Assembly: GCF_000429905.1 (NCBI RefSeq)
Contig: NZ_AUCT01000051.1
Span: forward strand, 1-6,128
DNA length: 6,128 bases
DNA from: Desulfatibacillum aliphaticivorans DSM 15576
GTDB taxonomy: Bacteria; Desulfobacterota; Desulfobacteria; Desulfobacterales; Desulfatibacillaceae
Direction: 5' to 3'
The position numbers were made by a program, and so were the translations under genes. This document shows positions 1-4,653 of the stretch, piece by piece; position 1 is the first letter of the stretch, and each line of letters begins with the position of its first letter. The notes below the pieces were generated by a model. It was given only the letters and a program-made list of their open reading frames with translations, had not been told where the DNA came from and searched no databases.

Positions 1-762
1 GGTTGTGCCAGAACCGGAAAAAGGGTCCAAAACAACTATGTCTGGGCCGGATTTACCATAAGCATCAATACACCTTAAGGGTAATTCTTCGGGAAATCTT
101 GAAAAATGAGAGCGCCCAGAAATTTTCTCATTTGAAAATGTCCATACACTTTTAACCGGAGGTTTTATTTTAAAATTATGGTTCTTTTCGCTTTTAACTA
201 AAAGATATATAGACTCATGTTTTCTGTGAGGCCGTCTACATCTCCCTTCTGGCATCGGATTTTTTTTGTCCCAAATTACTTCACCTCTAAATATATATCC
301 GACATCACATAATCCTATTATCAATCTATATGGTAATGCCAGCAGGTTTCCATATGTTAACCACGGTGCACCCTTATCTATAAATGCTTTTCTTTTAGCC
401 CGTGGCTTTATATAAGCAGAATTATTTTCTGCAAGGCCGTTTTGATTTTCTCCTAATGTACTATAATTTCTATCATCAATACGCCAATTCACGGGTGTAT
501 TATATGCGTCACCGATGTTTATCCATACAGCTCCAGTTTCCTTCATTTTGGGCAATAATAATTCGAATATCCTGATTAAAACTTTTATATATTCTCTCGG
601 ATCATCTTCTGTCCCCATTCCTTTTGACATACGTTGTCCCCAGTATGGCGGGCTAGTTACTACAATATCTATACTCTCATTAGGAAGTTCTTTTATGAGT
701 TCGAAGCAGTCCCCTTCTGTGACACTGTTAACATGAAATGGTCCTATTTTTTCCACGTCCAT
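1..762 (-). CDS. Beta-class DNA methyltransferase, probably N4-cytosine (partial, runs off left edge)
   Basis: This would transfer a methyl group from S-adenosylmethionine to an exocyclic amino group of DNA, protecting the host from the neighbouring endonuclease. On the minus strand the ATG at 762-760 opens 254 codons without a stop up to base 1. An AAGGAGA ribosome binding site lies four bases upstream (773-767). The catalytic motif IV, TSPPYW, is at residues 36-41 and the SAM-binding motif I, DPFSGSGTT, is at 246-254, exactly at the window edge. The order IV then I with a target-recognition region between them defines the beta class (the M.PvuII/M.BamHI type). SPPYW is more usual in N4-cytosine enzymes than in N6-adenine enzymes, so the base is inferred. 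Roughly the last 40-60 residues of a normal enzyme would lie outside the window. It is divergent from the regulator/endonuclease pair, a common R-M layout. Its target sequence cannot be read from the protein. Confidence 0.93.
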   Translation of the reverse strand, partial: MDVEKIGPFHVNSVTEGDCFELIKELPNESIDIVVTSPPYWGQRMSKGMGTEDDPREYIKVLIRIFELLLPKMKETGAVWINIGDAYNTPVNWRIDDRNYSTLGENQNGLAENNSAYIKPRAKRKAFIDKGAPWLTYGNLLALPYRLIIGLCDVGYIFRGEVIWDKKNPMPEGRCRRPHRKHESIYLLVKSEKNHNFKIKPPVKSVWTFSNEKISGRSHFSRFPEELPLRCIDAYGKSGPDIVVLDPFSGSGTT

Positions 763-789
763 TGTCTCTCCTTATAAAGTAGGTCTATT

Positions 790-818
790 TATTTAAAGTT
801 ATTCTCTTTTTGGTTTAA
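790..818 (-). promoter_or_regulatory. Weak candidate promoter of the methyltransferase gene
   Basis: On the minus strand, TTAAAC (818-813) and TAAATA (795-790) are 17 bases apart and lie upstream of the methyltransferase ribosome binding site. Each box matches only about half of the sigma-70 consensus, so this is a position-based guess. The 28-bp palindrome at 829-856 lies just upstream, so its ligand could also affect this promoter. Confidence 0.2.
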
Positions 819-828
819 CCCCCCACTC

Positions 829-856
829 ATCTTGTGACCGAAATCGGTCACAAGAT
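829..856. promoter_or_regulatory. 28-bp perfect palindrome, likely operator of the R-M controller
   Basis: The arms ATCTTGTGACCGA (829-841) and TCGGTCACAAGAT (844-856) are perfect 13-base reverse complements around a two-base centre. It sits between the divergent methyltransferase and regulator/endonuclease units, where controller proteins of R-M systems bind. A dyad of this size suits a dimer of the XRE-type regulator encoded next to it. It differs from the usual controller boxes, which are two tandem short dyads. It lacks a T-rich tail and is not at a gene end, so a terminator is unlikely. Confidence 0.7.
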
Positions 857-859
857 ACA
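832..859 (+). promoter_or_regulatory. Candidate promoter of the regulator-endonuclease operon, overlapped by the palindrome
   Basis: TTGTGA (832-837) and GATACA (854-859) are 16 bases apart and lie almost exactly within the 28-bp palindrome. Transcription would start near 866-868. Occupancy of the palindrome would then cover both promoter boxes, which predicts repression. The -10 match is poor, so the exact boxes are uncertain. Confidence 0.3.
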
Positions 860-912
860 CAAAAAACATGCTATTAGCAAGGGCTAAATCAAATTTTTGC
901 AAAGGGTGCCCA

Positions 913-1155
913 ATGTTGCTGGAAAGAAAAAATATTGTCGGAGATGCGATAAAAATCTCCAGAGAATCAAAAAACCCTAAAATAACACAGGAAGGGCTTT
1001 CTACTCGCCTTCAATTACTCGGATGGTCAGACTGTGACAGATTTACTGTCTCAAAAATAGAGCTTGGAACAAGAAAAGTTACAGATTATGAACTCAAACT
1101 TCTTTCAAAGGCGTTGGGCGTCTCTTCTGATACTCTTTTAGGGGAATTAGAATGA
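913..1155 (+). CDS. Small XRE-family helix-turn-helix regulator, probable R-M controller
   Basis: This is a small DNA-binding protein made almost entirely of one XRE/Cro-type helix-turn-helix: a first helix around NIVGDAIKISRES, the TQEGLSTRLQ helix, a recognition helix around FTVSKIELG, and the closing KALGVSSDTLLGEL segment. The ATG at 913 gives 80 residues, begins close to the domain as relatives do, and has AAAGGG six bases upstream. An earlier in-frame ATG at 868 would add 15 residues. It has no ribosome binding site but would fit a leaderless transcript from the promoter at 832-859, as known for some controller genes. The stop overlaps the endonuclease start (ATGA), implying translational coupling. 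By position it should time endonuclease expression. By sequence it resembles general XRE regulators more than classical C proteins, so the controller role is inferred. Confidence 0.85.
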   Translation: MLLERKNIVGDAIKISRESKNPKITQEGLSTRLQLLGWSDCDRFTVSKIELGTRKVTDYELKLLSKALGVSSDTLLGELE

Positions 1156-1988
1156 TTATTAAAGTTTATGACGCCAAGCAAAAAGAAAGCGTAGACGTTA
1201 ATATTAAAAATATCTCTGATGACCAGTATAACAATATCATCGAGTATTATCAGAACTCTCTTACGAAAAAAACTAAATCCCGAGCTGTTTCTGATTCTTA
1301 TATTTACAGCTTAAAACTTTGTCCAGAAGCAAATCCTGCTGATCTTTGGTGGCATGTTATTTATAGATATTATCTGGATGAATATAGCGATCAAAGCTGG
1401 AAACGAACTGCTGGTTTTGCTCTTGAAATTGCTTTTGTTGATATTTATGCGCCTCTATTCGATCAATACGGAATTAATATTGAATGTATAACAGGTAATC
1501 GCGCTCACCAAGTTATGAAACAAATGGGTATTGATGATAAGGTTGGAAAATCAAAGCTGGACATAGTGCTTGAAGGTAAGTGTCATCATAATATTTATAA
1601 AGTCTTTGGTGGCCTTCATGTTAAAAGTAGTCTTGCAGAAAGAATACAAGATGATGTGCCAGCTAGTTTAGCTATGATGGAAGCCGGCTACTGGAGCGGT
1701 TTTTTTACTCTTGATGCAAAAGCGTTTCCTCCGCCTCATGGAGACGCCGTAGTTAGAGGTGAGCTTGGTTATAGAAACGATCCTGGTGGAGCTCTAAAAA
1801 GAAACTATTTTGAGCGAGATGGGCAATTCGATAATTGCTATTCATACAATCTAAGAACAAAACCAAGCGAAGGCGAAACCCTGTCAGGAAAAAAAATTTA
1901 TCGGCTTTCATTCAGCGAGCCCAAACCAGACCAATTTATGCGAGATGTGATTGCCTGTTGGGAATCTAAGAAAAACACAATCTGCTAA
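1152..1988 (+). CDS. Type II restriction endonuclease, CCGG-family (BsaWI-like)
   Basis: This 278-residue protein is encoded directly after the regulator, with overlapping ATGA and AGGGGA six bases before the start. It carries a plausible PD-(D/E)XK nuclease core: Glu92 in the helix GFALEIAF, Asp137 in KSKLDIVLE, and Lys158 in LHVKSS. The catalytic lysine is followed by AER (162-164), then QDDVPAS. A lysine followed closely by an acidic-arginine pair is the recognition signature of the enzymes that read CCGG or CCNGG cores (BsaWI, AgeI, NgoMIV, Cfr10I, EcoRII). The HVKSS...AER...DDVP block, the GELG motif (203-206) and the length (BsaWI is of similar size) make BsaWI, which cuts WCCGGW, my best match from memory; no alignment was run. 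The divergent methyltransferase supports the R-M assignment. No truncation is visible. Its specificity is not established. Confidence 0.8.
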   Translation: MIIKVYDAKQKESVDVNIKNISDDQYNNIIEYYQNSLTKKTKSRAVSDSYIYSLKLCPEANPADLWWHVIYRYYLDEYSDQSWKRTAGFALEIAFVDIYAPLFDQYGINIECITGNRAHQVMKQMGIDDKVGKSKLDIVLEGKCHHNIYKVFGGLHVKSSLAERIQDDVPASLAMMEAGYWSGFFTLDAKAFPPPHGDAVVRGELGYRNDPGGALKRNYFERDGQFDNCYSYNLRTKPSEGETLSGKKIYRLSFSEPKPDQFMRDVIACWESKKNTIC

Positions 1989-2058
1989 ACCTGTTCCTTT
2001 CTAAAATCCATTAAACTTCGCTTATCAATTTTCCCCCCTTCCCCCTATCTATTTCATC

Positions 2059-2067
2059 TGGTATAAT
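2059..2067 (+). promoter_or_regulatory. Extended -10 promoter of the partition operon
   Basis: TGGTATAAT contains a perfect -10 hexamer (2062-2067) with the TGN extension, about 40 bases before the parA start. No good -35 box is present at the right distance because the upstream stretch is C-rich, which is acceptable for an extended -10 promoter. The pentamer repeats begin at the end of the -10 box, so a partition protein bound there would block transcription. Confidence 0.6.
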
Positions 2068-2095
2068 GTCATGTCATTTCACGTCACACCATGCT
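2066..2095 (+). repeat. Phased pentanucleotide array upstream of parA (candidate operator/centromere)
   Basis: Six adjacent 5-base units can be read without gaps: ATGTC, ATGTC, ATTTC, ACGTC, ACACC, ATGCT. Each starts with A, and most fit A-(T/C)-N-(T/C)-C. The tract lies between the -10 box and the parA ribosome binding site. A 24-base stretch of it recurs at 3134-3157 with three differences. Ribbon-helix-helix partition proteins bind arrays of short repeats in exactly this position, so binding by the parG-like product is inferred. Confidence 0.6.
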
Positions 2096-2106
2096 AAGGG
2101 GGATAT

Positions 2107-2751
2107 ATGATTGTCCTAATCGGAGCGGAAAAAGGCGGCACAGGGAAAACCACCCTGGCCACGAACTTTGCGGCCATGAGAGCCCAAGAAGGCCATGAGG
2201 TTCTTTTACTGGATACGGATAGCCAGGGGTCGGCTACCTATTGGAGCCGGATACGGGATGATAAGGGGATCAAGCCCGCGATTTATTGCGCCCAAAAATT
2301 CGGACGGGTTGACCAGGAGGTTTCCAAGCTGGCCGGAAAATTCGACGACATAATAATTGACGCCGGTGGCCGAGACTCCGAAGAACTCCGGAGCAGTATG
2401 CTTGTAGCCCACAAAGCATATGTGCCGGTACAGCCGAGCCAGTTTGATGTATGGACCCTATCCCCTATGGCGCAGATGGTTTCAAAAGCTAAAATCCTAA
2501 ACCCGGATTTGAAAGTTTATATCATCTTAAACCGGGCATCCCCTAACCCGTCCGTATCCGAGGCTGCGGAAGCCCAGGAGATTTTAGCCGACCTTGAGGA
2601 GTTGGAACTATCCAAAGCCCTTGTCCGTGATCGTATCGCCTTTAGAAAGGCAGCCAGGGACGGCTTAAGCGTTTCTGAAATGACGCCTCCGGACCCCAAG
2701 GCCGTGGCCGAGATCACCGAGCTTTACAAGGAGGTGTTTCATGCCGGATGA
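2107..2751 (+). CDS. parA: ParA-family partition ATPase (small, ParF-like)
   Basis: This Walker-type ATPase drives plasmid segregation by ATP-dependent binding to the nucleoid and interaction with a centromere-bound partner. The deviant Walker A motif KGGTGKTT is at residues 9-16, with the signature lysine at position 9. The second motif LLLDTDSQGSA is at 33-43, the Walker B strand DDIIIDAGG at 80-88, and the VPVQPSQFDVWTL switch segment at 106-118. At 214 residues with no N-terminal DNA-binding domain it belongs with the short ParF/type Ib proteins. These do not repress their own operon; the partner does. AAGGGGG (2096-2102) precedes the ATG by four bases. The 3' end overlaps the next gene by 11 bases, so the two are translationally coupled. 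It is more GC-rich than the R-M genes to its left. Confidence 0.95.
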   Translation: MIVLIGAEKGGTGKTTLATNFAAMRAQEGHEVLLLDTDSQGSATYWSRIRDDKGIKPAIYCAQKFGRVDQEVSKLAGKFDDIIIDAGGRDSEELRSSMLVAHKAYVPVQPSQFDVWTLSPMAQMVSKAKILNPDLKVYIILNRASPNPSVSEAAEAQEILADLEELELSKALVRDRIAFRKAARDGLSVSEMTPPDPKAVAEITELYKEVFHAG

Positions 2752-3109
2752 AAAGAAAAAACCCTCTCTTTCTATGACGCCCCCCGGAGCCATGGCCACG
2801 CCTGACCCGGAAAAAGAAAAAGCCAAAGAGGCTTTTATAAGCGAGGCCGGGCCAGCCAAAGGGAAAACAGAGGACAAACCAGAGCAAGAAGCGTCTAAAC
2901 CTCCCAAAAAGAAAGCGCCTGCCCCCTACCCTTGGGAAGCTCCGGGCGTAGACGCACGGGTTATCAAAGCGTTTAATCTCCGTTTGAGCGAACCGGATTT
3001 TTTACGCCTTAAATACCTGGTGGAAAAATCCAATGAAAAAAGTATGCACGCCTTCTGTGCCCGTGTGGTTATGGAGGCCGTCAGTAAAGGCATAAAAGAC
3101 ATGAAATGA
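2741..3109 (+). CDS. Ribbon-helix-helix partition protein (ParG-like)
   Basis: This is the likely partner of ParA, binding the centromere and repressing the operon. The 122 residues fall in two parts. Residues 1-65 are rich in Lys, Glu and Pro with no hydrophobic core, so probably disordered. Residues 76-121 look like a ribbon-helix-helix fold: a strand KAFNLRLS (76-83), helix EPDFLRLKYLVEKS (84-97), and helix SMHAFCARVVMEAVSKGIK (101-119). Flexible tail plus RHH is the ParG design, in which the tail stimulates ATP hydrolysis by ParF; that role is inferred here. The ATG at 2741 has a strong AAGGAGGTG (2728-2736) inside the end of parA. The pentamer arrays on both sides of the operon are its probable binding sites. 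Sequence similarity to named ParG proteins cannot be judged by eye. Confidence 0.75.
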   Translation: MPDEKKKPSLSMTPPGAMATPDPEKEKAKEAFISEAGPAKGKTEDKPEQEASKPPKKKAPAPYPWEAPGVDARVIKAFNLRLSEPDFLRLKYLVEKSNEKSMHAFCARVVMEAVSKGIKDMK

Positions 3110-3168
3110 CGTCAAACCATACCATGTCATGCTATGTTATTTCACGTCGCTCCATGCAACGCCATTTT
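3109..3168 (+). repeat. Phased pentanucleotide array downstream of the partition operon
   Basis: Twelve gap-free 5-base units run from the last base of the parG-like stop codon: ACGTC, AAACC, ATACC, ATGTC, ATGCT, ATGTT, ATTTC, ACGTC, GCTCC, ATGCA, ACGCC, ATTTT. Eleven of twelve begin with A and most end in C or T. The ATTTC-ACGTC pair and its surroundings repeat the tract before parA. From about 3173 to 3197, and again at 3205-3214, similar units are read on the opposite strand, for example ACGCC, ATACC, ATGCC and ACGCC. This is a candidate centromere. Confidence 0.55.
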
Positions 3169-3212
3169 ATACAGTATGGCGTGGCATGGTATGGCGTTAG
3201 GCCAGGTTTGAC
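3111..3212. repeat. Nested inverted repeats between the partition operon and the recombinase
   Basis: Three pairs of arms share roughly one centre. The outer pair is GTCAAACC (3111-3118) with GGTTTGAC (3205-3212). The middle pair is CCATACCATG (3117-3126) with CATGGTATGG (3185-3194). The inner pair is CCATGCAACGCCAT (3152-3165) with ATGGCGTGGCATGG (3176-3189), 13 of 14 paired around a 10-base AT-rich centre. The outer right arm overlaps the recombinase -35 box. It could be a centromere, a recombination (res) site, or both. The inner dyad is 38 bp, longer than a usual 28-bp resolvase crossover site, so the res assignment is uncertain. Confidence 0.65.
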
Positions 3213-3236
3213 ACCCTTTCCCCTATCCCCTACCAT
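3208..3236 (+). promoter_or_regulatory. Sigma-70-type promoter of the serine recombinase gene
   Basis: A consensus -35 TTGACA (3208-3213) is followed after exactly 17 bases by TACCAT (3231-3236), which matches four of six -10 positions. The start would fall near 3243, about 24 bases before the recombinase ATG. The -35 box overlaps the right outer arm of the nested inverted repeats, so a protein bound to that structure would repress the gene. Confidence 0.55.
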
Positions 3237-3266
3237 TAAAGTAAGAGTCTAAATAATAGGTTTGAT

Positions 3267-3869
3267 ATGGCTAAACAATTAGTGGCCATCTATGCCCGCG
3301 TCTCCACGGACAAACAGACCGTGGACGCTCAATTAGAAGAGCTTCAAAAATACGCCAAGCGCCGATCCTGGACCCTTTACCAGGTTTTTACAGACCAAGG
3401 ATTTTCCGGAGCCAACACCAAGCGCCCGGCTTTTCAAAAAATGCTGGAGGACGCCCATCGGAAACGGTTTGACGTGCTTTTGGTTTGGAAATTGGACCGC
3501 TTGAGCCGGTCTCTTAAAGACCTGGTGGATACCCTTGATAAACTCAATTCCTGCGGAATCGGGTTTGTGTCCTTTAGTGATCCTGGCCTTGATACCCTAT
3601 CCCCCACGGGACGCCTTACCTTTCAAATTATCGGGGCCATGGCAGAGTTTGAACGCGCCCTTATGAGCGAAAGGGTTAAATCCGGACTCCGAAACGCCAA
3701 GGCGAAAGGCAAGGTCATAGGCAGAAAAACCGTGTTAACCCCAATGGTCAAAAGCCGGATAAAGGAGTTGAAAGGGCAGGGCCTTTCTAATGTCCAGGTG
3801 GCCAAGCGGTTGAAGATTAGCGAAGGTTCGGTGAGAAGAGCACTCCAACAAAAAGAAAAAATTTTATAA
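3267..3869 (+). CDS. Serine recombinase of the resolvase/invertase family
   Basis: This small serine recombinase most likely resolves plasmid multimers to monomers, although DNA inversion cannot be excluded. The catalytic domain begins with AIYARVSTDKQ, giving nucleophile Ser13 and Arg11. The conserved VWKLDRLSRS segment (73-82) supplies Lys75, Asp77, Arg78 and Arg81. MAEFERALMSERV (125-137) starts the long E helix, and GRKTVLTP (152-159) leads into a C-terminal helix-turn-helix (about 160-192) for site recognition. At 200 residues it has the full size of the Tn3 resolvase/Pin group and no large-recombinase extension. The ribosome binding site is weak (AGG seven bases before the ATG). The preceding 157-base gap holds the nested repeats and promoter, where a resolvase site would be expected. 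It has no transposase neighbour, so a backbone stability role fits better than a transposon. Confidence 0.95.
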   Translation: MAKQLVAIYARVSTDKQTVDAQLEELQKYAKRRSWTLYQVFTDQGFSGANTKRPAFQKMLEDAHRKRFDVLLVWKLDRLSRSLKDLVDTLDKLNSCGIGFVSFSDPGLDTLSPTGRLTFQIIGAMAEFERALMSERVKSGLRNAKAKGKVIGRKTVLTPMVKSRIKELKGQGLSNVQVAKRLKISEGSVRRALQQKEKIL

Positions 3870-3882
3870 GATGTTGAAATTA

Positions 3883-3912
3883 TTGAAAATTTTTGATACA
3901 CTTTTTTATAGG
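3883..3912 (+). promoter_or_regulatory. Weak candidate promoter of the MerR-like gene
   Basis: TTGAAA (3883-3888) and TATAGG (3907-3912) are 18 bases apart in the AT-rich gap after the recombinase. Other poor matches exist nearby, for example TTGATA at 3893 with TATAGA at 3918, so the boxes are not settled. A transcript from here would carry the 10-bp inverted repeat at 3947-3981 in its leader. Confidence 0.25.
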
Positions 3913-3946
3913 GATCTTATAGAGTTTTAAGACGTTTAATATATCG

Positions 3947-3981
3947 ACTTTATACAGGGTTTTTCCAACGGTGTATAAAGT
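3947..3981. repeat. Inverted repeat upstream of the MerR-like gene (candidate operator)
   Basis: ACTTTATACA (3947-3956) and TGTATAAAGT (3972-3981) are perfect 10-base reverse complements separated by 15 bases. The centres are 25 bases apart, close to two and a half helical turns. The right arm ends 13 bases before the preferred start of the MerR-like gene, so it may be the binding site through which that protein controls itself or is positioned on the plasmid. No T-tract follows, so it is not a terminator. Confidence 0.55.
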
Positions 3982-3994
3982 TATTTTTACGCTT

Positions 3995-4636
3995 ATGTTC
4001 ACCATCGAGGAGGTTCAAGAGCGGACTGGTTTAGACATTTCGGTTTTGAGAAAATATATCCAAAAGCTCAAACCGTATCTAAACCCATATATACGGAGAG
4101 GGGAAAGCAATAGGCTTCTTTTTGATCCATCATCTATAATTATTTGGGACAAAATCAAGCAACTCAAAGAAGAAGGCTACACCTTGCCCACCATCAAGCA
4201 GGCGCTTGAAAGTATTCAAAAGGGCAGGGCAGACGGTGGCCAATCTGGAGAAAGCGCCTCAAACGAAAGTATCGCAAAGGGTTTAAAACCCGTCTCAAAG
4301 CCGGACAATATAGACGTGGCTTTGCTAAATGAGCTTAAAGAGGCCCTTAAAGACGTAGCCTTGGAAAAAGAGAAACGCCTTGCAGAAAAAGACGAAATTA
4401 TCAGGATTCAAAAGGAATTGAACGAGGCAAGCAAAATCCTGTTGGCCTTGCCCGAGGGGAAAAGCCCGGAGGATATAAAAAAGGATCTGGCCGCGAAAGA
4501 CCAGGCCATAAAAAAGGCATGGGGTAGGGCAGAGGAGGCCCTAAAAATCGCCCAGGAAATGAGCCAGGCCACGGGAATTTTTAATCGAGGAAAAAGAAAA
4601 CGCCTCAAAAGGCGTCTTGACGAGCTGGCAGGGTAG
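3995..4636 (+). CDS. MerR-type DNA-binding protein with coiled-coil tail, plasmid accessory protein
   Basis: Residues 1 to about 70 look like a MerR-type winged helix: FTIEEVQERTGLDISVLRKY forms the helix-turn-helix, RRGESNRLLF the wing, and IIWDKIKQLKEEGYTLPTIKQAL the following helices. A linker rich in Gly and Ser follows. From roughly residue 105 to 195 the sequence is a charged heptad-like helix (for example ALKDVALEKEKRLAEKDEII), ending in a very basic GKRKRLKRRLDEL tail. There is no metal- or drug-binding C-terminal domain, so it is not a classical stress sensor. The same layout occurs in RacA and, with another head, in plasmid KfrA proteins, suggesting a structural or segregation role; this is inference. 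I prefer the ATG at 3995 because the domain begins there, although it lacks a ribosome binding site. A GTG at 3971 would add eight residues. The gene converges on rep. Confidence 0.7.
   Translation: MFTIEEVQERTGLDISVLRKYIQKLKPYLNPYIRRGESNRLLFDPSSIIIWDKIKQLKEEGYTLPTIKQALESIQKGRADGGQSGESASNESIAKGLKPVSKPDNIDVALLNELKEALKDVALEKEKRLAEKDEIIRIQKELNEASKILLALPEGKSPEDIKKDLAAKDQAIKKAWGRAEEALKIAQEMSQATGIFNRGKRKRLKRRLDELAG
4590..4615 (-). terminator. Rho-independent terminator of rep, inside the end of the MerR-like gene
   Basis: Read on the minus strand, ACGCCT and AGGCGT (arms at 4615-4610 and 4605-4600) form a six-pair GC-rich stem with a four-base TTTG loop. The tail TTTTCTTTTTCC follows at once. It lies 31 bases beyond the rep stop codon and within the last codons of the convergent gene. 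Confidence 0.65.
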
Positions 4637-4653
4637 GGGACGACCCTATTTTT
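4630..4653 (+). terminator. Possible weak terminator of the MerR-like gene
   Basis: AGGGT (4630-4634) pairs with ACCCT (4643-4647) across an eight-base loop and is followed by ATTTTT (4648-4653). The stem is only five pairs long. It contains both the stop codon of the MerR-like gene and part of the rep stop codon, so the convergent genes end almost on top of each other. Confidence 0.4.

Noticed and set aside
515..736. Open reading frame on the plus strand
   Set aside because: It lies antisense to the methyltransferase catalytic motif region, which reads as a convincing protein on the minus strand, and it has no family features.
829..856. The 28-bp palindrome as a bidirectional terminator
   Set aside because: It lies between divergent gene starts, not between gene ends, and lacks a T-run on either side adjacent to the stem.
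2206..2907. Minus-strand open frames across parA and the parG-like gene
   Set aside because: They are shadows of two well-supported coding genes and show no recognisable motifs or ribosome binding sites.
13..3410. Scarcity of WCCGGW sites as support for a BsaWI-like specificity
   Set aside because: Such sites are present in the window (for example 13-18, 155-160, 2387-2392 and 3405-3410), so there is no visible avoidance. Methylated resident DNA need not avoid them, so the test is uninformative.
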